Part shown: positions 52,382 through 60,922 of the stretch, piece after piece
Layout: the number at the start of each line of letters is the position of its first letter
How positions within the stretch are numbered: position 1 is the first letter of the stretch
Assembly (NCBI GenBank): GCA_963807925.1
Contig: CAWEDP010000001.1
Span: forward strand, 310,001-374,000
Length of the DNA: 64,000 bases
Source of the DNA: CAWEDP01 sp963807925
GTDB lineage: Bacteria; Acidobacteriota; Vicinamibacteria; Vicinamibacterales; CAVVIG01
Reading direction: 5' to 3'
Program-made: the position numbers and the translations under genes
The notes under the pieces: generated by a model
Databases searched by the model: none
What the model saw: the letters and a program-made list of their open reading frames with translations, nothing else
Told to the model about the DNA's origin: nothing

Positions 52382-53717
52382 ATGTCCGATCTGCACGACG
52401 TTTCCGGCGCCGAACCGCTGATCGACGGGCGCCGCCTGCGGCTTCGTCTCGAGGAGGAGGGCGGCCCGACCGCGCGCATCAAGGTGATCGGGATCGGAGG
52501 TGGCGGGAGCAATGCCGTCAACCGGATGGTCACGGCCGGGTTCGACGGCGTCGAGTTCATGGTGGCGAACACCGATCTTCAGGCGCTCAGAACGAACAAG
52601 GCGCCGGTGAAGATCCAGATCGGCAGCAAGCTGACCAAGGGACTCGGGGCCGGGGCCGATCCGAACATCGGGCGATCGGCGGCGCTCGAAGACACCGAGC
52701 ACATCATTCAGGCGCTCGACGGCGCCGACATGGTATTCGTCACCACCGGCCTCGGCGGCGGCACCGGGACCGGCGCGGCTCCCGTGATTTCCAGCCTCGC
52801 CACCGAGCTCGGCGCGCTCACCATCGCCGTCGTCACCAAGCCGTTCAAGTTCGAGGGCCGGAAGCGCCAGATCCAGGCCGAACGCGGTCTCGAGGCGCTC
52901 CGCGACGCGGTCGACACCATCATCACGATTCCCAACGAGCGGCTGCTGGCGATCATCGATCGCACCACGCCGATGATCGAGGCGTTCGCCACGGCCGACG
53001 ACGTCCTCCGGCAGGCGATCCAGGGCATTTCGGACCTGATTCTGGTCCCGGGGCTGATCAACCTCGATTTCGCCGACGTCAAGACCATCATGGCGGGCAT
53101 GGGGCTGGCGATGATGGGCACCGGCGTCGCCGAAGGCCCGGACCGCGCCGTCGAGGCGGCCCGCAAGGCCATTTCGAGCCCGCTGCTCGAGGGGGCGTCG
53201 GTTGACGGGGCCCGCGGCGTGATCATCAACGTCACCGGCGGTCCGGATCTGTCGTTGGTCGAGATCAGCGAGGCCTCTTCGATCGTGCAGGAAGCCGCCG
53301 ACGAGGACGCCAACATCATCTTCGGCGCCGTCGTCGATCCCGCGCTCCACGGACGCGTGAAGATCACCGTCATCGCGACCGGGTTCGGCGCGTACGCTCC
53401 CGCCAGGACCGCGACCTCCGCGGCCCAGACGCCGGTGGATCTCGACGCAGTACGGCGACACCGCGGCGCGCTCGCGCGTCGAGATGCCGCCGCTGCCGGC
53501 CGCCGCGTCGGGCGAGCGCCTGACGCTGCGGCGCCAGGTGCCCGTGCGACGCCGCGTGGTCGAGATGCCGCTGGCCGCCGCCGCTTCGGCATCAGGGAGC
53601 GGCGGGGCGCTTCCGCTGCAGATCGGCGTGGAGGCCGACGAGCTGGCGGCCGTAGCCGACGAGGCCGCCAGTGCGGCGTTCGACGTTCCCGCCTTCCTCC
53701 GCCGCCAGGAAGGCTGA
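52382..53717 (+). CDS. ftsZ: Cell division GTPase FtsZ, frameshifted before its C-terminal tail
   Basis: The N-terminal 355 codons are intact: GIGGGGSNAVNRM near residue 38 and the tubulin signature GGGTGTGAAP near residue 126. The written frame continues to 53812 with an arginine-rich nonsense tail. Removing the G at 53447 gives LDQYGDTAARSRVEMPPLPA and finally DVPAFLRRQ, the conserved FtsZ tail that binds FtsA and other partners, with the stop at 53717 (444 residues). Because the tail is so well conserved, the indel is very likely an error. AAAGGAG eight bases before the ATG is a strong ribosome site. Confidence 0.95.
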
Positions 53718-53845
53718 CCGGCCTCCGCCCGTCGTGGGCCCCGGTCGCGCTCGAAGGCGATGGTAGAGTAGGTAGATCCACGGCACTCGAGAGCGTCGGC
53801 GCCAGAGCCTGAGCGGGCGGACGGCCGGCGTGCCGTGTTCCGGCC

Positions 53846-55585
53846 ATGACACTCTGGGAACAGCAGGAACGCGCACGGACGGTCCTTTCAAAGGAAGTCG
53901 GCTTCGTCCGCAAGCCGCACGGCGACCGGCTGCGTGTGGCGCTGGCCTTCCCGAACACCTATTGGGTCGGGATGTCGAACCTCGGCTTTCAGACGGTCTA
54001 CCGCCTCTTCAACGCGGTCGACGACGTCGTCTGCGAGCGGTTCTTCCTGCCTCCGAAGCAGGAGCTGGCGCAGCTCGGCCGGTCGCGCGCGCCCCTCCTG
54101 ACGCTCGAATCGCAGACGGCGGTGGGCGAGTTCGACGTGATCGCGTTCTCGGTGTCGTTCGAGTGGGATTACGTCAACGTGCTCTCGCTGCTGCGCCTCG
54201 CCGGGATGCCGCTCCGCGCCGCCGACCGTACTCATCGTCATCCGCTCGTGGTCATCGGCGGGGCCGTCACCTTCGTCAACCCCGAGCCGCTGGCTCCCTT
54301 CGCGGACGTGATTGCGGCGGGCGAGGGCGAGGTGCTCGTTCCCGCGCTGTACCGGGCGTACGCCGCCGCTACCGGACGAGACGATCTGCTGCGACACCTT
54401 GCCGCCGAGCGCGGGTTCTACGTGCCCCGGTTCTACGAGCCGCAATACGCCGACGACAACACGCTGTCGGGCGTTGCCGCGGCGTCTGGCGCACCGTTCC
54501 CCGTCCGAAAAGCGGCGCTCCGCACCACCGAGGCAGTGGATCCGCCGGTCACCAGCATCTTCACGCCCGATACGGAGTTTGGATCGCGCCTCCTCGTGGA
54601 GGTCGTGCGCGGCTGCGCGAATCTGTGCCGGTTCTGCTGGGCGGGATACAACTATCTGCCCGTGCGGGCGTTTCCCACCGATCGGATTCTCGAACTGGCC
54701 GTCGCCGCGCGGGCCCACGCCCGACGCGTGGGACTGGTGTCGATTGCGCTCTGCGATCACCCGGACATCGAGCGCATCCTGTCGCGACTCAACGAGATGG
54801 GCTACTCGATCAGCCCGGCGTCGCTCCGGCTCGACGATCTCACGCCGGCGATTGTCCGGCTGCTCCGCGAGAGCGGGGAGCGCACCATCACCATCGCCCC
54901 CGAGACGGGATCCGATCGGTTGCGCCGCGTGATCAACAAGACCGTGACCAATGACGAGATCCTCGATCGTGCCGAGTTGATCTTTGCCACCGGCGTCGAG
55001 AACCTGAAGCTGTACTTCATGCTCGGCCTCCCCACGGAGACCGACGACGACCTCGTGGCGATTCGGGATCTGACGCTGCAGCTGCGCGACCGGATGCTGA
55101 AGCATGCGCGGCCGCGCGGCCAGATCGGCCGGATCGTCGGCAGCGTCAATCCGCTGGTGCCGAAGCCCGGGACCGCCTACCAGTGGCTGCCGATGGAAGA
55201 TCCGGCCGTAGTCGATCGCAAGATCCAGCGGCTCCGCGCGCTCACCAGCGACATCGACAACGTCTTCTTCAACATCAAGTCTGAGCGGCATTCCTACTAC
55301 CAGGCGCTGCTGTCGCTCGGCGATCGGCGCGTCGCGCCCGCCGTCGAGGCCGCCGAGCGCAACGGACAGAACTGGCGCGCCGCGGTCGCCGAGACCGGCG
55401 TCGACGCCGACTTCTTCATCTTCCGCGACCGCTCCCACGATCGATGGCTGCCCTGGGAGATCATCGACGGCGGCATGAAGAGCGCGTTCTTCCACTCGGA
55501 ATTCGAGAAGAGCCTGCGCGCCGAGTGGACGCTGCCGCCAAAGCGGGAGCAGGAGAACACGAAGCTGCTGCCGGTGATTCAGTGA
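53846..55585 (+). CDS. B12-binding-domain-like radical SAM protein (TIGR03960-like)
   Basis: 579 residues. The first 230 residues resemble the uncharacterised N-terminal region (AFPNTYWVGMSNLGFQTVYR) of a widespread radical SAM family. The iron-sulfur cysteines are in RGCANLCRFCWAG near residue 260 in the C-x3-C-x2-C spacing, followed by ITIAPETGSDRLRRVINK near residue 350 and LKLYFMLGLPTETDDD near residue 388. The substrate of the family is not known to me; wording is similar to tRNA-modifying methylthiotransferase relatives but lacks their TRAM domain. It starts 128 bases after ftsZ. Confidence 0.88.
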   Translation: MTLWEQQERARTVLSKEVGFVRKPHGDRLRVALAFPNTYWVGMSNLGFQTVYRLFNAVDDVVCERFFLPPKQELAQLGRSRAPLLTLESQTAVGEFDVIAFSVSFEWDYVNVLSLLRLAGMPLRAADRTHRHPLVVIGGAVTFVNPEPLAPFADVIAAGEGEVLVPALYRAYAAATGRDDLLRHLAAERGFYVPRFYEPQYADDNTLSGVAAASGAPFPVRKAALRTTEAVDPPVTSIFTPDTEFGSRLLVEVVRGCANLCRFCWAGYNYLPVRAFPTDRILELAVAARAHARRVGLVSIALCDHPDIERILSRLNEMGYSISPASLRLDDLTPAIVRLLRESGERTITIAPETGSDRLRRVINKTVTNDEILDRAELIFATGVENLKLYFMLGLPTETDDDLVAIRDLTLQLRDRMLKHARPRGQIGRIVGSVNPLVPKPGTAYQWLPMEDPAVVDRKIQRLRALTSDIDNVFFNIKSERHSYYQALLSLGDRRVAPAVEAAERNGQNWRAAVAETGVDADFFIFRDRSHDRWLPWEIIDGGMKSAFFHSEFEKSLRAEWTLPPKREQENTKLLPVIQ

Positions 55586-55639
55586 GGCGCTGGTGAGGCG
55601 GCCCTCCGAGCCTGCGGCATCAGCGCGCCGCGCCGGCCT

Positions 55640-55947
55640 TTACGTGGCAATCGCCGCGCGCTCTTCGTAGTCCTGGTAAGCCTGCAGAATCAGGCTCGCG
55701 AATCTTGTTCTGCGCCGTGGCGTCCACGATTGGCCGCAGCAGCGCGAAGCTGCGGCGTTCGCCGTTCACGCTGTACCTGGCGCGCGGGAAACGTCACGTT
55801 GTGGCCGTTCGCGCCGCCGCGACGCTCCCAGATCGAAAATCCGATGAGCTTCAGGCCTTCGAGCGGGCCGTCCTCGAAGTGCAACTCGGCGTCGGCAACC
55901 TTTCCGGGCGGGTTCCCCTTGTCGTTCGGCGTGATCTTGATGGTCAT
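55640..55947 (-). CDS. SpoVG-like small protein, frame broken twice
   Basis: Starts at ATG 55947 with AAGGAG nine bases ahead. The written frame reads ADAELHFEDGPLEGLKLIGF and VTFPARQ, then loses sense. Removing one C at 55776-55777 gives YSVNGERRSFALLRPIVDAT, and removing one G at 55693-55694 gives IRELILQAYQDYEERAA and a TAA at 55640. The 101-residue product follows the SpoVG pattern (acidic strand, VxxPxR, GExRxxxxPI, IxxxILxAYxxYE). SpoVG proteins bind nucleic acids. The similarity is my inference from pattern, and the paralogue group may be distinct. Confidence 0.72.
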
Positions 55948-55972
55948 TGGGAGTCGCTCCTTCGAGCAGCCG

Positions 55973-55995
55973 CAGCCGCCCGCCGTGGGCGGCTG
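55973..55995 (-). other. Strong hairpin in the leader of the SpoVG-like gene
   Basis: CAGCCGCCC and GGGCGGCTG form a perfect nine-base stem with a five-base loop, 25 bases upstream of the ATG at 55947 on the coding strand and just before the ribosome site. No T-tract follows. It might modulate translation or end a transcript from further upstream. Confidence 0.4.
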
Positions 55996-56152
55996 TGGTC
56001 TGATGCGACGGAGTCCATCAAGGGAGTTGCCGGACGGCGCGGTGTGGATGCGCCGGCGCAAGTCTCGGTAAACAGAGGAGTTGACCGTGCGGCGTCGCCG
56101 TAGGAAGGGGACGGCGCGGCCGGCGCGCGCCGGATGGCCAACTGCCGTTGCG

Positions 56153-56536
56153 TCAGTCGGCGAGGATGATCACCTGGGCGAGCGCCAGATCCCGTGAATG
56201 GGTGATGGTGAGCAGCGACGACCGTCCGCCGATTTCGGCGAACCGCCGGCCGGCGCCGCCGTGCAAGTGCAGCTCGGGTGGTCCGCTCCGCCGGACCACT
56301 TCGATGTCCCGCCACAGGACGCCGCGCGACCGGCCGGTGCCGAGCGCCTTCATCGCCGCCTCCTTGGCGGCGAATCGCCCGGCAAAGTGCACGGCAGGGG
56401 TCCGCCGTCTCGTGCAGTACGCGATCTCCCCGGCAGTGAAGATGCGTAGAAGAAACCGATCGCCGTAGCGCCCGATCGTCGCCTCGACGCGCGGGATGTC
56501 CGTCGCGTCGACGCCAAGGCCGATGATGGTGGCCAT
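56153..56536 (-). CDS. acpS: Holo-[acyl-carrier-protein] synthase AcpS
   Basis: 127 residues. It moves phosphopantetheine from CoA to acyl carrier protein. GLGVDATDIPRVEATIGRYG near residue 6 supplies the Mg-binding aspartate; FAGRFAAKEAAMKALGTG near residue 51 supplies the glutamate and lysine; LTITHSRDLALAQVII closes the fold. The ATG at 56536 is set by MATIIGLGVD; the frame is open upstream into the divergent gene. Divergent from pgeF across 142 bases that hold a palindrome. Confidence 0.92.
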   Translation of the reverse strand: MATIIGLGVDATDIPRVEATIGRYGDRFLLRIFTAGEIAYCTRRRTPAVHFAGRFAAKEAAMKALGTGRSRGVLWRDIEVVRRSGPPELHLHGGAGRRFAEIGGRSSLLTITHSRDLALAQVIILAD

Positions 56537-56597
56537 CCTGGGAACGGAGCTCGAAGCCGCCGCGTCGAAATCGCGTCTGTAAGATCGCGCCGCCGGA

Positions 56598-56610
56598 GTA
56601 CATGATGTAC
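56598..56610. promoter_or_regulatory. Palindrome between acpS and pgeF
   Basis: GTACATGATGTAC is a perfect 6+1+6 palindrome in the divergent region. It could be an operator; it also contains two GTAC tetranucleotides, and no regulator gene adjoins. Confidence 0.3.
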
Positions 56611-56678
56611 CACGTTCCGGAGCCGCGCGATAGACGGCCAGATCGGAGCACCGTAGAAGCGTCCAGCCGGCCAAGCAT

Positions 56679-57530
56679 ATGACCGAGAGCCCTGAAAGGC
56701 TTCCGCGGCCCAACGCGGCATTCGAGTGGACCTCCGGTCCGACGCCCACGCTCGTGTGCCGTCCACTTGAACCATTTGCCATCCACGCGTTCACCACGCG
56801 TCGGTGGCGCCTTGGCGCGACGGCTGAGGGTGACGCCGGTCGGTGGGAGGAGGTGGCACGGGCCGTCGGCGTCGATGCATTGCACTTACGGCGGGTGCGC
56901 CAGGTCCACGGCGCGAGCGTGGTGATCCACCGGCCAGGGCTGGCGTTCGAACCGTCCACGGCCGCCGACGCGATCGCGACGAGCGACCCCGAGTCAGCCG
57001 TCGCTGTTCAGACCGCGGACTGTGTGCCCCTTCTGCTGGTCGACACCCGGACCGGGGTCGTGGCCGCGGCGCACGCCGGGTGGCGCGGCCTGGCGCAACG
57101 CGCGCCGATCGTGACGGTGGAAACCCTCGAGGGCGAGTTCGGCAGCCGCGCCTCCAAACTCCTTGCCGCCATCGGACCGGCAATCGGACCCTGCTGCTAC
57201 GAAGTGGGCGGAGAGGTCCGCGACCGGTTCGCGGATGCCGGATTCAGCGCCTGGGATCTGGCACGCTGGTTCTCCTCTGATGCAGTCTTTCTCCCGGACA
57301 ATCCCTCCCTCGCTCCACGCCAATCAGCCGACAAGGGTCCACGCTGGTTCCTCGACCTGTGGACCGCCGCCCGGGATCAGCTCCGCGCCGCGGGGGTCCG
57401 CGAGGATCGCATCTTCTCTGCCGATCTCTGCACGGCCAGCCACCCTGACGTGTTCTGCAGCTTTCGCCGCGACGGCCCCAGGGCGGGCCGCACCGCGGCC
57501 GTCGTCCGGGCACGCCGCGCGGCGGTCTGA
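56679..57530 (+). CDS. pgeF: Multicopper polyphenol oxidase-like purine nucleoside phosphorylase PgeF/YfiH
   Basis: 283 residues. Family motifs: VRQVHGASVV near residue 73 with the first zinc histidine, VQTADCVPLLL near residue 109 with the cysteine ligand, AAHAGWRGLAQRAP near residue 130, and GPAIGPCCYEVG near residue 166. The family was long called laccase-like but acts on purine nucleosides or as a peptidoglycan editing factor. Being close to the dcw cluster fits the second role. About 25 variable residues precede the core. No clear ribosome site is visible. Confidence 0.9.
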   Translation: MTESPERLPRPNAAFEWTSGPTPTLVCRPLEPFAIHAFTTRRWRLGATAEGDAGRWEEVARAVGVDALHLRRVRQVHGASVVIHRPGLAFEPSTAADAIATSDPESAVAVQTADCVPLLLVDTRTGVVAAAHAGWRGLAQRAPIVTVETLEGEFGSRASKLLAAIGPAIGPCCYEVGGEVRDRFADAGFSAWDLARWFSSDAVFLPDNPSLAPRQSADKGPRWFLDLWTAARDQLRAAGVREDRIFSADLCTASHPDVFCSFRRDGPRAGRTAAVVRARRAAV

Positions 57531-57602
57531 GAGCCCGCGCGCTCGGCTCGTACGTCGAACCCGGGAGTTGGCGCATAATTGTTCGACTTGCTGCCTACCT
57601 GG

Positions 57603-58586
57603 ATGCGCCGCGAAGGGTTGGTCGCCGGCACCGTGCTGATGCTGTGCTGCTCGGCCGGTGGCTGTCAGAACAGTTCCGAGTCGATGCTCTCCCCCTCGTC
57701 GGCTCAGGGGCTCGACCTGCTGGACATCGCCACGTCAATGGTCGCCGGAAGCGGACAGGGTGTTCGTATGGCCGGCGCCGCGCCGGGCTCGAATGGCGGA
57801 CCAAACTTGTCCGCTTCCGCCAACCAGACGGTGGTCAACGGCGGGACGCTGTCGGTTGCCATCACGGCCAGCGCGCCGTTCACGACGATCTATATGTTCG
57901 TCGCCGGCAAGATTCTCGGCATCTCGGGGGAGAACGTCGGCGGTATCGGCGGTTACTACGAGGTGAGACTGCCGACGGCGGAGAGCTCGGACACCCTCCT
58001 CCTCACCTTTCCTCAGACCATCCCGCTCGGCCAGTTCGATCTGATGTTCGCCGTCGCGAACGCCTCGGGCGTCGTCGGACCGTACGTGAGCCTGACGACG
58101 ACCGTCACGTCGGTCGGCACCGGGGACGTGCAGGTGACGCTGTCGTGGGACGCCGACAGCGACGTCGATCTCCACGTTGTGGATCCGGCGGGAGAGGAGA
58201 TCTACTACGGCCATCCCAACGCGGCGAGCGGAGGCACGCTCGACCTGGACTCGAATGCCGCGTGCGCGCTCGATCACGTTCGAAACGAGAACATCACCTG
58301 GCCCGTTGGACGCGGGCCGAGGGGCCACTACACGGTTCGCGTGGACTATTGGGACAATTGCGGGGTTGCGCAGACCAACTACACCGTTCGTATCAACGAT
58401 GGCGGGACCCCGCAGATCGTGACCGGATCGTTCACGGGCGCGGGAGATCAGGGTGGTCTCGGAAGCGGGAGGACGGTGGCGAGCTTCGATCGCCAGACCG
58501 GACCCGCCCTTCCGGCAGCTGTCGCGCTTCCGGGCAGGACCTCGGTCGATTCGATCAAGACCCGCAAGGCGGCGGGTGGCCGATGA
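57603..58586 (+). CDS. Exported lipoprotein with DUF2135-like domain
   Basis: 327 residues from the ATG chosen; in-frame TTG codons at 57579 and 57588 are alternatives, with CATAAT just ahead. The signal GLVAGTVLMLCCSAGGC ends in a lipobox cysteine. Residues about 60-175 are Ig-like and beta-rich. After that DVQVTLSWDADSDVDLHVVD, PAGEEIYYGHPNAASGG and YTVRVDYWDNCGV match the DUF2135/YfaP-type domain with a conserved acidic DxDxDLH cluster likely to bind a metal. The role is unknown. The stop overlaps the next ATG as ATGA. Confidence 0.78.
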   Translation: MRREGLVAGTVLMLCCSAGGCQNSSESMLSPSSAQGLDLLDIATSMVAGSGQGVRMAGAAPGSNGGPNLSASANQTVVNGGTLSVAITASAPFTTIYMFVAGKILGISGENVGGIGGYYEVRLPTAESSDTLLLTFPQTIPLGQFDLMFAVANASGVVGPYVSLTTTVTSVGTGDVQVTLSWDADSDVDLHVVDPAGEEIYYGHPNAASGGTLDLDSNAACALDHVRNENITWPVGRGPRGHYTVRVDYWDNCGVAQTNYTVRINDGGTPQIVTGSFTGAGDQGGLGSGRTVASFDRQTGPALPAAVALPGRTSVDSIKTRKAAGGR

Positions 58587-59476
58587 CACGCGCGCGCGGC
58601 GAATTCGGCCGAGGCGGTCGTCCGCGATGGCTGGTCGCGGCAGCGCTCGTGGCGCTCACTGCGTTGATGTCGGAGCCGGCGGCCGCCCAGGGGGCCCGGG
58701 TGCGGGTGACGCGCCGCGCGCCCGTCCTGGAATCGCCCCGTGGTGACAGCGTCGTGCTTGGGGTGGTCGACGTCGGACAGGAACTCGAGGTGCTGACGCG
58801 GCAGGGCACCTGGTATCAGATCGTCACGCCGGCGGGCATGTCACGGCCGCGCGGGTGGATTGCGGCGGCGTCGGTCGCGCTCGTTGGCTCGCTGCCGTCG
58901 GCCGCCCCCGCTCAAAAGCCGTCCGGCCGCACGCTGATTCGAGGCTTCGGCGAGGCGAGCGGCGGCTGGTTCAATGCCCACGACAGCTTCGAGACGATTG
59001 TGGGGAGCGCCTTCGGGACCACCTACGGCGCCGGTGCCCAGGTTGCCTTCCCGGGTGGTGCGTTCGTGCAAGCCAGCGTCGAGCGATACCGGAAGACGGG
59101 GTCCCGGGTTCTCGTCTCGGGCACGCAGATCTACACGCTGGATATCGTGGATTCGGTCACCGTCACGCCGATCGAGGTGACGGTGGGATACCGCGACGCC
59201 CGCTTGCGCAAGGCCATCCCCTACGCCGGCGTCGGCATCGACTGGGAGACTCTGAAGGAGGAAGCGCCGACGCTTGCCGACGCCACGGGTGGACACGTCG
59301 GATACCACGTCGTGGGCGGCGTCGAAGTGCCGATCGCCGGCTGGCTCTGGGCCGCGGGCGAAGTCGAGTGGACATCGCTGCCCAAGGCGCTGGGCGACAC
59401 CGGCATCTCCGCGGCATTCGGCGAGAGCGATCTCGGTCGCGTGGCGCTTCGATTCAAACTCCTCATCGGGCACTGA
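58583..59476 (+). CDS. Exported SH3-like plus outer-membrane barrel-like protein
   Basis: 297 residues. Signal peptide WLVAAALVALTALMSEPAAA (residues 16-35). An SH3-like domain follows (VTRRAPVLESPRGDSVVLGV to WYQIVTPAG, with RGWI closing it, residues 40-95). From residue about 118 the protein alternates hydrophobic and polar residues and ends in DLGRVALRFKLLIGH, which resembles a small eight-stranded outer-membrane barrel. It overlaps the DUF2135 lipoprotein gene, so the two probably form a unit at the cell surface. Function unknown. Confidence 0.75.
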   Translation: MTRARGEFGRGGRPRWLVAAALVALTALMSEPAAAQGARVRVTRRAPVLESPRGDSVVLGVVDVGQELEVLTRQGTWYQIVTPAGMSRPRGWIAAASVALVGSLPSAAPAQKPSGRTLIRGFGEASGGWFNAHDSFETIVGSAFGTTYGAGAQVAFPGGAFVQASVERYRKTGSRVLVSGTQIYTLDIVDSVTVTPIEVTVGYRDARLRKAIPYAGVGIDWETLKEEAPTLADATGGHVGYHVVGGVEVPIAGWLWAAGEVEWTSLPKALGDTGISAAFGESDLGRVALRFKLLIGH

Positions 59477-59521
59477 CCGCTCGGTCGGGCGCCATCGAGG
59501 CCATCGCGCGGCCGCCTGCGC

Positions 59522-59959
59522 CTACTTCGGGGTGTTCCGCCCGGTTTGTCCGCTCTGGAGATCCATCGCCCGGTTCGCCAGCCGATCGGCGTGAGCATTC
59601 AGCGCCCGCCCGACGTGCTCGAAGGTGACCCGGCCAATCTGGCTCGCGAGCAGCGTCGCCTTCGCGTGAAGGGGCCGGAGCCCCGGGTGTTTCACTTTGA
59701 AGCCCCCGAGCATCTGCTGGACCAGCAGCAGCGAGTCGGAGCGCACGTGCACCGCGGGGCAGTGATGGCTCAGCGCCCACTCGAGGGCGGCCATCAGTCC
59801 GCGATATTCGGCGACGTTGTTCGTCGCGACGCCGATCGACTCGGCCAGTTCGTCGACGACGGTGCCGTCGGGCGTCTCGATGCGCACGCCGTACCCGGCA
59901 GGACCGGGATTGCCGCGCGCGCCTCCGTCGATGTACGCAATCACTGGCGAGGAGGCCAT
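59522..59959 (-). CDS. rnhA: Ribonuclease H-like protein, RNase HI type
   Basis: 145 residues. Four acidic catalytic positions are present: D in AYIDGGARGNPGPAGYG (residue 10), E in NNVAEYRGLMAALEWAL (residue 51), D in VRSDSLLLVQQ near residue 74 and D in LNAHADRLANRAMD near residue 124. It lacks the basic protrusion of E. coli RNase HI, like the short bacterial form. It should degrade RNA in RNA-DNA hybrids. It follows the zinc-ribbon gene by 15 bases on the same strand. Confidence 0.9.
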   Translation of the reverse strand: MASSPVIAYIDGGARGNPGPAGYGVRIETPDGTVVDELAESIGVATNNVAEYRGLMAALEWALSHHCPAVHVRSDSLLLVQQMLGGFKVKHPGLRPLHAKATLLASQIGRVTFEHVGRALNAHADRLANRAMDLQSGQTGRNTPK

Positions 59960-59974
59960 GGGGAATCCTCGGTG

Positions 59975-60724
59975 TCAGGACCGGGGCGATGCGGCGCCGG
60001 ACTCGGCTGCCTGGGGAGGCGGAGGGACGAAGTACAGAATTCGCTGGCAGGTCTCGCACTGGATGATTTCGCTGTTGCGGCGCACGTTGTTGAACACCTG
60101 TGGGCGCAGCCGCACGTGACAGATGGTGCAGATGCCGTCGCGGGCCTCGGCCACGGCGACGCCGTGACGGCGGCGCGCGACCAGCTCGAACGTCGCGAGG
60201 ACGTCCCGATCCATGGCGGCGACGATCGCTGCGCGCTCCGACGAGATGCGGTCGCGCAGCGCGTTCAGATCGGCGTGCTCGGCAGCCATCGCGCGGCGAT
60301 CCGCGTCCACGCTCTTCTGCTCGGCCGCGAGCGCCGCTTCGGCGCGTTTCAGCTCGGCGTTCAGCTCGTCGGCCTCCAGCATCCGCTCGAGCACCTTCTC
60401 CTCGAGCGCCTTGACCTCGTTCTGGGCGTAGGCGATTTCCTTCTGCACCGCGTGGTACTCCTGATTGGTCTTCACCTCCATCGCCTGGTCGCGGAACTTC
60501 GACAGCCGGCCCTGATGGACGGCGACCTCTTTTTCGACCGCGCGCCGCGCGTCCTGATTCTCCGCCAGCCGATTCTTCGCCGACGCCACCGCCTCGCGCG
60601 CGTGCTCGAGTCGCGCGTCGAGCGCCAGGCGGCGCTCCGGCTCCTCGGCCAGGCGGCGCTCGGCGTCGTGGGCGGCGGAGTCGAGCCGCTGGAGCGCAAT
60701 CACCTGTTCGAGATCGGCGTTCAT
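59975..60724 (-). CDS. Coiled-coil protein with C4 zinc ribbon (DUF164/CdsZ-like)
   Basis: 249 residues. A long antiparallel coiled coil (about residues 5-185, with DQAMEVKTNQEYHAVQKEIA near the hinge) is followed by a zinc ribbon with CTICHVRLRP near residue 198 and CETCQRI near residue 224. Similar proteins in other bacteria bind nucleic acids; the Chlamydia relative is called CdsZ. The start MNADLEQVIALQRLDS matches the family, yet an intrinsic terminator lies just upstream of this ATG. The unit continues into rnhA. Confidence 0.85.
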   Translation of the reverse strand: MNADLEQVIALQRLDSAAHDAERRLAEEPERRLALDARLEHAREAVASAKNRLAENQDARRAVEKEVAVHQGRLSKFRDQAMEVKTNQEYHAVQKEIAYAQNEVKALEEKVLERMLEADELNAELKRAEAALAAEQKSVDADRRAMAAEHADLNALRDRISSERAAIVAAMDRDVLATFELVARRRHGVAVAEARDGICTICHVRLRPQVFNNVRRNSEIIQCETCQRILYFVPPPPQAAESGAASPRS

Positions 60725-60730
60725 GCCAAC

Positions 60731-60761
60731 AAAAAAGCCCCGGCGCTTCGCGCACCGGGGC
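60731..60761 (-). terminator. Intrinsic terminator downstream of the CAU tRNA
   Basis: On the minus strand a GCCCCGG/CCGGGGC stem, extended by GCG/CGC with a small bulge, is followed directly by six T residues. It lies 88 bases past the tRNA and only six bases before the ATG of the zinc-ribbon gene. Confidence 0.85.
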
Positions 60762-60849
60762 TCCTCGGCCGCACGCCGCACCGGCGTGTGCCCTGCACTC
60801 GTCTGGTCAACCGCCAATCGGCCATCGGCACTCTACAATCGGAAGAACA

Positions 60850-60922
60850 TGGGCCCACCAGGATTCGAACCTGGAACGGGCCGGTTATGAGCCGGCGGCT
60901 CTGACCGTTGAGCTATGGGCCC
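60850..60922 (-). tRNA. tRNA with CAU anticodon, probably tRNA-Ile2 (lysidine type)
   Basis: 73 nucleotides folding into a full cloverleaf: acceptor GGGCCCA/TGGGCCC, D arm GCTC/GAGC, anticodon stem GCCGG/CCGGC with loop CTCATAA, and T arm CCAGG-TTCGAAT-CCTGG. The 3' CCA is not encoded. CAU could mean elongator Met or the isoleucine tRNA whose C34 is changed to lysidine by TilS. The overall sequence resembles Ile2 more, but I cannot separate them firmly. It lacks the initiator-type mispaired first base pair. Confidence 0.92.

Noticed and set aside
50681..53460. Programmed frameshifting in ftsQ and ftsZ
   Set aside because: No slippery heptamer or downstream stem is seen, and both shift directions would be needed across several unrelated genes.
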